A DNA stretch of 64,000 nucleotides from Hemerocallis citrina (GCA_017893485.1 CM030366.1:98108585-98172584); one strand, 5' to 3'; positions 51,701 to 61,062 are shown, numbered from the stretch's first letter. A program made the numbers and translations. The notes: generated from the sequence alone by a model not told the origin.

Positions 51701-53413
51701 GGAATTGAGCAGACCCTGGAGTTTCTTTTTACTTCCCGCAACTTCAAACTCCATTGTCATCTGCGAAAAATCCATCGTGACTGGCCCCAACGATCGCAAC
51801 CAGTGTGCCCCTAGGACCATTTGAGCAGGACCTAATGCCAATAAGAGTAACTCAGCTTGAAGTTCAACCCCTTGAACTATGAAACTCACACTGGAAACCT
51901 TTCCCTCACTGTACATACATTGCCCATTGGCCACTGTCACCTTATAACAAGGCTCATTGGTAATAGTGAGATTAGCTCTAAGCGCTGTTTGGGGATCTAG
52001 ATAGTTGTGAGTCGAGCCAGAATCAATCAGGATGTTAACATCTTTACCACAAATTCTCCCTTTCACACGCATGGTCTGAGGATATACATGATTTCCAACC
52101 AAAGCGTGGAAGGATATCTCAGGGTAGAGGGTATTGTGAGGTTGGGATTGAACAAATGTGGATTCCTCCTCTTCAACAGAAACTTTCTCACCTTCAACTC
52201 CTTCAATTCCGTCGTCTTCTAGCCCTTCAAGGAAATAAAATTTTTGAGTTTTACACAGATGGCCTGCAGTATACCTTTCATCGCAGTTGAAGCACAAGCC
52301 CTTGGCTCTCCTCTCACGCATCTCCTGGATTGACAAACGTCTAGGTACAAAACTAGTAACAACTGGCGATGGAGAGCTATTTTGACTGGAGTGAGTTTGA
52401 ACACTAGGAGTAGAGGTATTCGGAGGAAAGGAATTTGTCGAAGCACTCACTGAGGGAGGGGGTTTGGGAGGTAGAGAGTAGGTTTTGGAGGTGAACTGGC
52501 CTCTAAAGCTTCTCCTCAAACAAGAAAGCTTTTCTTCGTAACCCCTAGCTAGACCAATTGCTTCGTTAACATTCTTTGGACGCTGTGATTTAACATCCCA
52601 GCGTATTTCATCTCGAAGGCCACTTATGAAAGTACTTAGGAAGTGCGATTCAGACCATCCATCGACGAAGTTAGAGATCCGATCAAACTCTTGGACATAG
52701 ACTTCGAGATCTCCTTTTTGCTGAAGTTTCGAGAGGATTCCTTCGAAGTCTTGGAACTCCGTCGGTCCAAATCTGGTGATTAACTCCTCCAAGAACATCG
52801 CCCAAGTCACCTCACTAATTTTTGGCTTCAGATGTCTTCGAAACCAGTGCGCAACCCTACCTCTTAAATTCAGCATCGCATACTTGAGCCTCTGATGTTC
52901 TGGTACCTCGTAGAAATCCAAGAATTGTTCGACTCCACAGATCCACTCCGTTGGATCCACTTCGTGAAACATCGGAAACTCCACCTTGAACGGAGTCCTG
53001 AACACATTTCCAACTTCCACCGGGTGAGAATTTAAGGTAAGATTGGGATTAAAGGCATTTACCTCTCTACGGAAGGGAGGTTGATTTGGATTTGGAAGCA
53101 GTGGTGATTGCGGAGGTTGATTTGGATTTGGAAGCAGTGGTGATTGCGGAGGTCGTGAATGGATCTGCTGCACCATCGTCATCAACGAGTCCAACCTCGA
53201 CTCCATTGACGACATTCTAGAGCCCACGCTCTCAGCAATGGCTTCAACTCTTTCATTGAGATAATTTGTTTGGAGTTGGCTCTCAACCATCTGACTTCTC
53301 AAGTCAGCCACGATCCCTTCAAGTACATTACTGCCGTCGTCGACCTCCAAATTTTCTGGCTCTGATACCAAATTGTCAGCATTTGGATTTCTGCTACTTC
53401 TGGATCTGGCCAT
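48659..53413 (-). CDS. gag-pol: Chromovirus Gag-Pol polyprotein, intact
   Basis: A single 1584-codon frame. Order: gag core (about 140-300); zinc knuckle Cys374-x2-Cys377 ... His385-x-Cys387, a variant common in this group; protease Asp464-Ser-Gly; reverse transcriptase (about 650-820) with Phe-Phe-Asp-Asp at 803-806; a single RNase H (Asp951, Glu986 or Glu988, Asp1013); integrase with His1139, His1146, Cys1176, Cys1179 and catalytic Asp1209, Asp1269, Glu1305; chromodomain at about 1503-1551, ending Trp-Val-Asp-Ile. The chromodomain is known to steer integration by binding histone marks. The ATG at 53413 lies inside the 5' LTR, the frame reads through the primer-binding site, and the stop lies inside the 3' LTR. 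A 36-bp tandem duplication near 53080-53152 repeats twelve residues in the gag N terminus. All catalytic residues checked are present. Confidence 0.95.
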   Translation of the reverse strand: MARSRSSRNPNADNLVSEPENLEVDDGSNVLEGIVADLRSQMVESQLQTNYLNERVEAIAESVGSRMSSMESRLDSLMTMVQQIHSRPPQSPLLPNPNQPPQSPLLPNPNQPPFRREVNAFNPNLTLNSHPVEVGNVFRTPFKVEFPMFHEVDPTEWICGVEQFLDFYEVPEHQRLKYAMLNLRGRVAHWFRRHLKPKISEVTWAMFLEELITRFGPTEFQDFEGILSKLQQKGDLEVYVQEFDRISNFVDGWSESHFLSTFISGLRDEIRWDVKSQRPKNVNEAIGLARGYEEKLSCLRRSFRGQFTSKTYSLPPKPPPSVSASTNSFPPNTSTPSVQTHSSQNSSPSPVVTSFVPRRLSIQEMRERRAKGLCFNCDERYTAGHLCKTQKFYFLEGLEDDGIEGVEGEKVSVEEEESTFVQSQPHNTLYPEISFHALVGNHVYPQTMRVKGRICGKDVNILIDSGSTHNYLDPQTALRANLTITNEPCYKVTVANGQCMYSEGKVSSVSFIVQGVELQAELLLLALGPAQMVLGAHWLRSLGPVTMDFSQMTMEFEVAGSKKKLQGLLNSQLQMVNAQEISKMNLCVCQAFMIQIQATTSEEENGSEEHNDLADLQSVLSQFPEVFQDTLALPPQRSIDHQIPIVEGAKPVCLRPYRHPHYHKAEIEKQIHEMLYSGFIRPSQSPYASPVILVKKSDGSWRLCVDYRALNSQTIKAKFPIPLIDDLLDELNGATYFSKIDLKSGYHQIRVSEADIAKTAFRTHHGHYEFIVMPFGLTNAPATFQSLMNDIFKEYLRKFILVFFDDILIYSKSWESHLHHVSLTLEVLSQHKLVAKESKCKFGKCTVGFLGHIISKEGISVDPKKIQAVVEWPEPQTVKELRGFLGLTGYYRRFVKNYGGIALPLTQLLKKNSFQWSPIASEAFQVLKKAMTTTPVLRSPDFSKVFVVETDASQSGIGAVLMQESQPIAYMSKGLKGRLLILSTYEKEVFAILQAVKQWRQYLLGGEFIIRTDQRSIKFILEQRINTDMQEKWLWKLLGYNFSVEYKRGSDNNAADGLSRRRVGGKTYYEITFVVPEWMEGIKLMVREDPYFANFDEKLQAKHGDQGKFKLLGGVWYYKGKVLVSPNAEVRHLIFFDLHSSSVGGHSGFPKTLKRIKRDFKWEGMSKDIKRWVRECLICQKSKSEQIHPAGLLNPLPVPDRIWEDISIDFIEGLPKSQGKSVILVVVDRLTKYSHFIGISHPYTAQSVAKVFIDNIYKLHGMPRSIVSDRDPVFICKFWQEFFRLQGCKLNHTTAYHPQGDGQTEVVNKALELYLRCFCCQKPTDWMNWISWAEFWFNTNWHSSTKVTPFEGVYGRTPPSIVQYVRGTANLPAVEEDLVSRDTILKLLKDNMLQAQGRMKYFADKKRTERTFEVGDLVLLKLQPYRQNSLRNHTPQKLTSRYFGPYKVLEKIGTVAYRLQLPEGAVIHPVFHVSKLKKCHGEHLPNVSSEFPSWWVEEDNPMSPELVLDRRVLKRNNKMGIDLLIKWKNSGIENASWVDIDVIRRRFPDFELGASSILSGEELSGVNGAQATLTGGMGKSTKCS
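48727..48740 (-). promoter_or_regulatory. Polypurine tract of element F
   Basis: AAGCGGGGAGGAGT on the minus strand directly before the 3' LTR. It is also translated, as part of the polyprotein C terminus. Confidence 0.88.
53359..53370 (-). promoter_or_regulatory. Primer-binding site of element F
   Basis: Perfect TGGTATCAGAGC on the minus strand, three bases from the LTR, for initiator methionine tRNA. It is translated as part of the gag N terminus. Confidence 0.92.
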
Positions 53414-53808
53414 GGCGGTAATAGAAGCTTCAAGAATGGAGATGGAGAAGGAAAAGAAGAAGTTCAGGGAAGAAGAAGAGATTTCTGAGGAAAGAAGAAC
53501 TGGAATTTCATTAATTGCATCTAACAGAATTACAATCAGGTTTTATAGGCTGTTAGGCCGTTGCGCTACACGACAACCCATTCAAACTATTACGCGCATA
53601 GCGCACTATTACAATCTCCCGCTACTCTTCCCGCCACTCGTTATTTACAAAAGTAAACCGTGCGTATCGCACGTGTCTCCTAACTCAACACTAAACCTTC
53701 CACATACAAAGTTCACAGATGAATCGAAGCATGAAGACCATCAGCTGCACTTTGTACTCTTACCCATTCCTCCGGTGAGTGTGGCCTGAGCTCCGTTAAC
53801 CCCTGACA
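53374..53808 (-). repeat. 5' LTR of element F
   Basis: 435 bp. The polyprotein start codon (53413) lies 40 bp before its downstream end. The plus strand keeps a 138-codon frame open through the LTR (53373-53789), which I take as incidental. Confidence 0.93.
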
Positions 53809-53852
53809 GGGGGCAAGTGCCATTACGGGTAGGTTTCTAGGAGACTCAAAAC

Positions 53853-54473
53853 ATGGTTTTAAAGATCGGTCGATCCCGATCTGACCAGGCCAATCCTGAT
53901 CGCTTTTTAAGGGGCCGCTCCGATACAAACTCCTAAATCTCGGTATTGGCGAGATAACTTGGGAATCAGCCAAGTTAGCAATTGGATCAGATGTATTGAC
54001 TATGTATTGACTGGAAACCACCAGTCCTATGATTTAAAAATTCCAATACTTGATTTTTTTTATTCATATGGATCCTCTTATCCAAGCAATTTGTGTAATG
54101 AACAGCATTTCGTGTCAGCTTATATCTTATCTTTGGTCTTGTATGTAAATAAAATTTGTATTATTTGGTCTACCTATTTCTGTTGTTCTAGTTTTATTCT
54201 ACATTAATAATTCTCTGAAACTAATTAAAATGTGCGAGTCCATAATTCTAAGTATCGAATTTGTTAAAAAGAAATATTTAAATTCATCAATTTGTTTTTT
54301 TTAATTATTTTTTTTAAATTAATCATAGAAACATATTATATATATTTTTTTAAATGCCCAAAATCAAAAAACCCAATACACTAATTTGATACTACCGATC
54401 TAGTTGATCCCTATCCCGAACCAAATATTTTGAAAATTCTGATCCCGCTCCCAATCCCGAGTTTAAAACCTTG
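53853..54473. mobile_element. Mutator-like non-autonomous element, 621 bp
   Basis: The ends ATGGTTTTAAAGATCGG and, complemented, CAAGGTTTTAAACTCGGG are imperfect inverted repeats continuing into CGATCCCGATC / GGAGCGGGATC. A 9-bp duplication with one mismatch flanks it: ACTCAAAAC (53844-53852) and ATTCAAAAC (54474-54482). The interior is AT-rich and non-coding. Confidence 0.62.
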
Positions 54474-54482
54474 ATTCAAAAC

Positions 54483-55342
54483 CCGCCCACTAACTTTTTG
54501 TTGTGGACCTGTGGGCAAGGTTTTCTTTTATCGAGCATATCAATGGCTATACTAAAATAACATTTTGTTCCTTATCTCTTTAGTTACTATAAAAGTTGTT
54601 CATTGTTTAATAATATGGAATTCTTTTCAAATTGGTGTATGGACAATTCTTAATTGAAATGTAGAAGTATGCTTAAGAACCTCGAGCTTTCAGTAATGAG
54701 CCGTGTTGGTTTTTTTGGAGCTCAGATCGAGCAGGTTTTTAAGAGTTATAACCTGCATATTGCCTTTCAATTGGGGTTTAGATACTTCTAAAATAATTAG
54801 ATTTTTTGGACTGGGTAACTCAAATTCAGATCGAATCCGACCAGATGCGCAACCTTCCTAATTTAGATTTGTAGGAGAGGTATATATACTGGGATCACAA
54901 ATGAAGTAAGAACAAAAACAAACGAACAAAAGTTGATTTTAAACAAAGTAGATTGGCTTGATTGAAATACATCTCTGTTGATTCCAGGTCATTGACGAAA
55001 CACTTAACAAACTCATGTAAAGGAAGATGGCACAACAATCATCCACAACTTGCCCGATCTGTCTAATCAATTTAGAAGGTAAATATGTCTAGGGGAGACA
55101 CATATCATCATTAATTTTTGATTCAACTAACTCTAGAGTAGAAATGTTTTATTTTGCTCCTGGCTTTACTTTTGTTCCAAATTTTCCCTTGGAAAAATTA
55201 ATCATTTCCCTTCTTTCATAATGTCTCCCTATTTATTAGAAAATGGAGGATGGAATGAACCATTTCAGAAGGTTCTAACATGTATAAGGAGGTCGACTAG
55301 TGAACCTATTCATATGAGTGACAAAGCCAACTATAACTACAA
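54483..55342. other. Low-copy-looking DNA with a RING-type exon
   Basis: About 860 bp without TE signature, with a TATATATA box near 54878, a splice acceptor near 54987 (TTGATTCCAG) and the candidate exon at 55027-55078. This is one of the few stretches that may be host gene sequence. Confidence 0.4.
55027..55078 (+). CDS. Candidate first coding exon of a RING-finger protein
   Basis: ATG followed by 17 codons that contain Thr-Cys-Pro-Ile-Cys-Leu, the usual first Cys pair of a RING domain, then an AG/GTAAAT splice donor. Upstream are a TATA-like box about 150 bp away and a good 3' splice site (54987), suggesting an intron in the 5' UTR. No second exon with the remaining zinc ligands is visible before the transposons at 55343. 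It may be a gene broken by insertion, a fragment, or chance. If real, the product would be an E3 ubiquitin-ligase type. Confidence 0.3.
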
Positions 55343-56802
55343 CTAAGCAGTTAAAATCTGATTAATCCCCGATTAATCGCTAATTGGAGGTTAAGCAATT
55401 ATTTTTTAGCAATTTTCAATATTTCAATAGTTAGCGATTTAATCGGGTATAATCGGCCGATCAGTGGTTAATAGGCCAATTTTAAGTGGCTGATTAACTG
55501 ATTAAATTCTCTCATTTTAATTTTCATGCTTGTTTGAATTATTTTGGCTCAATCCGGCCCAAACTCAAATCCAAACCCCTTCTGGTCCTCATGCAAACTC
55601 AACCCAATAGTCGCCGCTCTCTTCTTCCTCGCGCAAACCCAAACCCAAACTGATTCGCTTCTTCCTCGATTAAACCCAAACCCGACCCACCATCGCTCCC
55701 CCTGCACCGTTGTAAACTTGACTCGACCCGCAATTGTTGCACATCCTCCCTAATTGTTTTTGTTTGCTGGAACCGACCCGACCCGACCCGACCCACCCCG
55801 ACCCGCATCTGTTGCACCTTCTTTTCTTTTTCTCTATAACTATATGTTTCTATTTAGGAGTGGCATTTGGGCCACCCAGGCCGGGCCGGAACCGCCGGGC
55901 TCAAAGATTTTGCGGGCCAGGCCAGGCCGGGCTAGGTGGGAAAAACCTAGGCCCGGACCTAGCCCCCAGCCCCCACCCTGGGGGCCGGGTCGGGCCGGGT
56001 TTGGAGTATAATTTTTTTTCCCTTTAAAGAAAGATGAAATATCAAGTATTATATTGTAATTTCATAACAATTACAAAGAACTAATAAATAAAAAAACTAA
56101 AACCAAATTTAAATTGATTTAATAAATTACAAATTGTTAAATAAAATGAAGTTCATGAATATAATTTCATACAAATTAGATCGAATTAAATTTCATGCAA
56201 AATGTAATAGAAACTTGATTTGTTGGAAGATAGTGGAGAGATTTGAGAGATAGAAGAGAGATTTGGGTGACTTAGTGAAGAGAAATGAAAGAAATGATAT
56301 TTATATAGAATATGCAATTTTCTTCATTTCCTAAAGTACCCACCATAACTAGCTAGTATAGATCTGTTAGGGGGCAATTCGGTAATTTTTAAAATTAAAA
56401 AAAAAATTGAACCAAAAAAAAATCCCAACGGTCGGCCCGGGCCCAAGCAGGCCGGTTCAGCCGGTCCTGGTCTCAAACCGGGTCGGGCCTAGCCGGGCTT
56501 TTTTTGGAAAATTGGGGCCGGACCAGCCCCTGGGTTTGGGGGGCCGGTCTCGGGTTGAGCCCGCCAAAATGGGGTCCGGGCCGGCACGGACCTGTTGCCA
56601 CTCCTATTCCTATTTGATAATCTCATAACAGTTTTACGTTAAGGTTTAGAGTTGCTACATAATGAGGATATATCATTATACACACACACACACACATACA
56701 CACGATTTTCCCGATTTATTACCCGATTATTTTTCAATTAACCGATTGATCATTAATCGCTCCAAGACCGATTAGTTCCAAATATCGATTTTAACCACCT
56801 AG
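55343..56802. mobile_element. TIR transposon (H) with nested hAT-like element
   Basis: The ends CTAAGCAGTTAAAATC and, complemented, CTAGGTGGTTAAAATC are inverted repeats that continue into similar CGATTAATCG-rich sequence. A perfect 8-bp duplication AACTACAA lies outside (55335-55342 and 56803-56810). Without the nested 752-bp element it is about 700 bp. An 8-bp TSD fits hAT, but the TIR is not one I can assign. It contains a (CCCGA)n run at about 55775-55800. Confidence 0.65.
55855..56606. mobile_element. Non-autonomous hAT-like transposon, 752 bp
   Basis: 11-bp perfect inverted ends TAGGAGTGGCA, followed on both sides by GGGCCGG-rich sub-terminal sequence, a common plant hAT pattern. 8-bp duplication with one mismatch: TTTCTATT (55847-55854) and TTCCTATT (56607-56614). 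The AT-rich middle is non-coding; GC-rich flanks keep spurious frames open. Confidence 0.78.
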
Positions 56803-56905
56803 AACTACAATTAAGGGTAAACAAAAGAGTATATAAGTTAAGGAAAGATCGAAAAGGAAAAAAGGAGACCCCAAAATTTCAATTATAGAAATTGTTGTTT
56901 TCTAG

Positions 56906-57344
56906 TTATGGTGCAGCCCATCGAACCATTTCCATATTTGTTTGTGGTACAATAATGTAGCTCAGTATATACCACACTAGAAGCTTAACAAAGATCGGGT
57001 TAATCGCTCGAGTAGACTTTTCCACTAGAGCATCCAGCAAGTACTCCACAATACCAAATGTATCAAATTCAGCAAAGATGGAATCTTCGAAGTAGGCATC
57101 CCATAGCAAGGACTCTCCATGTTTAGCCATGTAAGGGATCGCCTCGATGTTCGGTAAGCCAGTTAGTTCTACAACGTCTTCCACGGTAAACACATTCCTT
57201 TCCAGGAATAATAAAGTTCTTGGTATCCGCATTATATGCCCTTACCAGTTCTAACCATATGTTATGGTGACTTTTGAATCTTGGCATATGTAGATAGTGG
57301 CCGAAAGACGTCTTTTCTAACATACTGAAGTGTTTAGGCTTCAT
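56906..57344 (-). pseudogene. Plant-mobile-domain-like fragment, frameshifted
   Basis: Two overlapping minus-strand frames (57123-57344 and 56906-57232) make one collinear domain: Trp-Leu-Glu-Leu ... Asn-Ala-Asp-Thr-Lys-Asn-Phe ... then Phe-Thr-Val-Glu-Asp-Val-Val-Glu-Leu-Thr-Gly-Leu-Pro. The Phe ... Thr-x-Glu-Asp-Val ... Leu-x-Gly-Leu-Pro pattern is typical of the plant mobile domain (MAIN/MAIL1-like), carried by many plant transposons and a few domesticated genes. A frameshift near 57195 and the short length mark it as a relic. I cannot say which mobile element it came from. Confidence 0.5.
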
Positions 57345-57750
57345 CTTGGAAGTGAGTGATGCGATGTACTATCTATATCGATGCTATGACACAGACGATC
57401 TGGGAATGATCAGTTAGATTGCTTATTCTTCCTAGTAAACAAAATAAAAACAAGAAAACAATACGAGTTATATAGTATGTGAATCAATGAGACTCAAACT
57501 TTACCGAAAAAGGAAGCAAAGCAATCTGAACCAGTTGAACTTGAACTCTCTACCAAAAAAGCAAAGGAAAGTTGAAGCAGATCGAGAGAAAAACATCAAA
57601 AACATTTCAATTCCTTGCTACATTTGTCTAGTACCAACCTTATCACTAGCTTCTTTCCCCCGAAACAAAAACAACCAATCATTAGCTCACTTTTTTTAAA
57701 TATATGTCCCTAATTAGTGCACATTTGATACTAAGCAACAATGTATTTGT
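57345..57750. other. Unassigned AT-rich DNA
   Basis: About 400 bp. The Lys/Asn-rich frame 57487-57699 has no domain. Nothing else seen. Confidence 0.5.
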
Positions 57751-59023
57751 TGTAGCTCGTTGACTAAAGCACAACTATAAATGTGCACTATTATATTCCT
57801 TATTTCAAGTAGATGCTCAAACCACTATTCGGGGTCTACATGAGGAAAACTTTTATGAAAATAAAATTAAGGAAAATTGACTTCTCAATTAGAATACGAT
57901 GTGTAAATCATTCTTGTATACCATGTCAAAATTCATGAATCTTATTTGCAGGTGTATGTTGGGAGCTTTAGATTGAATATCTCAATTGCGAGAGAGAGTT
58001 CATGTGACATGAGATATGCTCATTTCTGATATTTAGCACCCAGTTCCATATTTATCGTTCACAAAGACAGATATAACAAAATGAAAATAAAAAATATGAT
58101 ATAGACGGTAATTTGAAATTTGAAATTTGAATATATATTAGCTAATAGCTATTCGACAGAAGCTTGTTCTTTTACCCTTTCAATTGAATCGGATCTTCCC
58201 TCTTCTGTACTTGGTCTTAATTTGTGAACACGAGAAATTATTAAATTTGATAACTTTGAATAAACACTATGTTGAAGAAATTGAAACAAAGAAAGAATCA
58301 TGCAACAATAAAATACATATCCTACAATTAACAAGAGGAAGAGAATTAACCATACGGGATCTGTGGTCTGCCTTGCACTTTCTACAACCTTATTCTTCTG
58401 CCGTCTCTGGCTAGCTCCTTCAAAAATCTGTCTTGCTTCGATTCTGCCTTGCCCTTTCGACAACTTTCGTCTTGCGTAGCACCATGGCCACTGAGATGCT
58501 GGGTTAGGAAGATAGAGGACAAACTGAACTCAATAGAGAGAATTAAGAGATCGAGAGTGAGAGATTGATTGACATAACGAGTGAGATAAAGTAGAGAGAG
58601 AGAGAGAAGGTAAGACCCTCCGATCAGATGGAGGGAATTAAGGGTTTTTGATTGTTTGGGGGAGAGAATTGGGAGAGTTGAGACATGGAGTTGGAAGAAA
58701 AGAAGTAGGGCTTGAGTCAAAGATTGAGTTGTCTTATTTGTATTAAATTTTAGACAGAGATCAGGTTGGATCAGTTGAACTAATTTTGGTGAAGATATCT
58801 CAAGTATAATGGTCTAAAACAGAATTAGATGTCATGGGATACCATTTTCATGGAATCATTCAAAATAACAATGATAAAATTTCATAATATAAATTTACTT
58901 GAAAAGCCAAAGCATCTCGATGATGGGCAAAGGGATTTTAGGTGAGCGAAGGAGCCGGAAGAAGAGAATTTTATAGCAGTTTGGTTCGGTGTTACTTTAT
59001 TTATTGTATTTGCTATTTATATT
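57751..59023 (-). repeat. Left arm of a large palindrome (about 1.27 kb)
   Basis: The whole segment is the inverted counterpart of 59043-60374. Matching landmarks: TAGATGCTCAA (57809) with its complement at 60308; AAGCTTGTTCTTTTAC (58161) at 59964; the ATG context CCATGGTGC (58485) at 59631; TTTGCTATTTATATTT (59010) at 59043. It includes a gene-like first exon reading outward (minus strand): pyrimidine-rich leader, ATG at 58485, a Lys/Arg-rich start and a GATCCC/GTATGG donor near 58352, and further downstream a Ser/Glu-rich frame ending near 58149. Confidence 0.85.
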
Positions 59024-59042
59024 TGAAAATTATGAAGACTCA
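59024..59042. other. Palindrome spacer, 19 bp
   Basis: Short non-palindromic loop between the arms, GAAAATTATGAAGACTCA and one more base. Confidence 0.6.
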
Positions 59043-59489
59043 GAATAGAAATAGCAAATATAATAAATAAAGTAAAAAAACGAACCAAACCGCCATAAAT
59101 TTCTCTTCTTTCTGCTCCTTCGCTCACCTAAAATCCCTTTGCCCATCGTCGAGATGCTTCGACTTTTCAAGTAAATTTATATTACGAAATTAATCATTGT
59201 TATTTAGAATGATTTCATGAAAAAGCTAACCATGACATCTAAATTTGTTCTAAACCATTCTACTTAAGATATTTTCATCAAAGTTAGTTCAACAGATCCA
59301 ATCAGATCTCTTTCTAAATTTTAATAAAAATTAAGACAATGCGGCCTTGATCTAACCACCCACCTGATCTTGATCCAACATGATCTTTGACTCAAGCCCT
59401 ACTTCCCTTCAATTATATCTCTCAACTCTCCCAATTCTCTTCCCCAAAGAATCAACAACAAAAAAAAAAAATCTTATCTAAACGTTCTC

Positions 59490-59540
<51 letters not shown>

Positions 59541-60374
59541 GCGTATGTCAATCTCTCACTCTCGATCTCTTAATTCTCTCTGTTGACTTCAGTTTGTCCT
59601 CTCTCTTCCTAACCCAGCATCTCAGTGGCCATGGCACCATGCAAGAGGAAGGTTGCCGAAAGGGCAAGCAGAATCAAAGAAGACGAAGATTGTTGAAGGA
59701 GCTAGATAGAGACGACAGAATAATAAGGCTGCAGAAAGCGTAAGGCAGGCTACAGATCCCCTATGGTTAATTCCACAAATTTGAAATATTCTCTTCTCCT
59801 TGTTAATTGTAGGATATGTATTTTACTACTGTATGATTCTTTGTTTCCACTTCTTCAAAATAGTATTTATTCAAAGTTATCAAATTGAATATTTTCTTAT
59901 CACAAGTCTCTCGTGTTCACAAATTATGACTAAGTAATCTGATTCAATTGAATTAAGAGTAAAAGAACAAGCTTCTGTCGAATAGCTATTAAATATACAA
60001 AATTCAAATTACCATCTGGATCATATTTTTTATTTTCATGGTGTTATATTTGTCATTGTAAACAACAAATATGGAAATGGGTGCTAAATACCATAAATGA
60101 ACCTATCTCACGTCACATAAACTCTCACACAAGTGAGATATTTGATCTAAAGCTCACCACATACACTTGCGAATAAGATTCTCAACAACAGGACTTTTGA
60201 CACAGTATGTAAGGATGATTTACTCACAATGTATTCTAATTGAGAAATCATTTTTTTTAATTTTATTTTCATAAAAGTTTTCCTCATCGAGATCCTCAAT
60301 AGGGGTTGAGCATCTACTAGAAACATGAAATACAGTAGTGCACAATTATAGTTGTGCTTCTATTAACTAGCTAT
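59043..60374 (+). repeat. Right arm of a large palindrome (about 1.33 kb)
   Basis: Inverted copy of 57751-59023, with a (CT)n expansion at 59491-59539 that explains part of the length difference. The gene-like exon reads rightward: CT-rich leader, ATG at 59631, Lys/Arg-rich start; the donor is changed to CTATGG. Similarity runs up to the first base of the copia LTR at 60375, so the arm was probably cut by that insertion and may continue beyond the window. Confidence 0.85.
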
Positions 60375-61047
60375 TGTTGGGGTTTGTGGATCCAATACAC
60401 GTTAATGGGTTCAGAAGATAGACGAGAAGGAGAGTCAAAGTGGGAGCAAGCAAGTCAAGAGTAGTTTGAGGCTACAAGCAGAATTGCGATCGACCGCACC
60501 CCCCGACCGCAACCCAGGCAATGAATGGTCGACCGCGCAGTCGACCGCCTCGCTCACTGTTTTAACCCTGTAACTTGAAGAGACGACCGGTCGACCACGC
60601 AGTCGACCGACCTACACTCTATTGGACCCTGTACAGTCGAAGGAGAGAACCGGTCAACCGATTTGGTGTTGCGGTCGACCGTCCCGACGCTGTTTGATGA
60701 GCGGCTGAGATTGAAAGTTGAGAAAACATACATATATTGTATTGTGTATGATTTTAGAGTTAAGTAAAAGAAAATAGAGATCTACCAGTCGTCATTGAAA
60801 GGGAGAGAGATAGAGTGAAACCCTACACCTTGGGGGTGAAATTCTTGAGAGATTTGTAAACCTATTCTTTATATTTCTAGTGGAAACCGTAGAAGTGCCT
60901 CTGTGCGGGGAAGTAGCCATTGTTTGGGTGAACCTCGAAAAAATCTCGTGTTTTTGTGTGTTGCTTTTTTGTTGTTCTCTTGTTTTGATTCTATTGTTCT
61001 TGCATCTCGTTGTCGTTGTTGAGTTATTCCGCAGTTAGAATTCAACA
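60375..61047 (+). repeat. 5' LTR of element G
   Basis: 673 bp, TGTTGGGG...TTCAACA. The first third carries repeated GGTCGACCG / CGACCGG palindromes (60487-60690) separated by short spacers, as in the LTRs of element A. Confidence 0.88.
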
Positions 61048-61050
61048 AAG

Positions 61051-61062
61051 TGGTATCAGTGC
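61051..61062 (+). promoter_or_regulatory. Primer-binding site of element G
   Basis: TGGTATCAGTGC, three bases after the LTR; one change from the usual initiator-tRNA site. Confidence 0.85.

Larger units (their letters stand above)
48289..53808 (-). mobile_element. Intact chromovirus (F), 5.5 kb, Reina-like
   Basis: LTRs at 53374-53808 (5', 435 bp) and 48289-48726 (3', 438 bp), a single polyprotein frame with C-terminal chromodomain, an initiator-tRNA PBS and a PPT, flanked by GGGGG on both sides (48284-48288 and 53809-53813). By eye the LTRs differ by three substitutions and one 3-bp unit in a GAA run, so insertion is recent. Small size, short LTRs and the chromodomain suggest the Reina group; Galadriel is the alternative. 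It is probably the youngest element in the window. Confidence 0.93.

Noticed and set aside
53373..53789. 138-139-codon plus-strand frames in both LTRs of element F
   Set aside because: Identical only because the LTRs are identical; no domain; opposite to the element's transcription. An LTR antisense protein would need transcript evidence.
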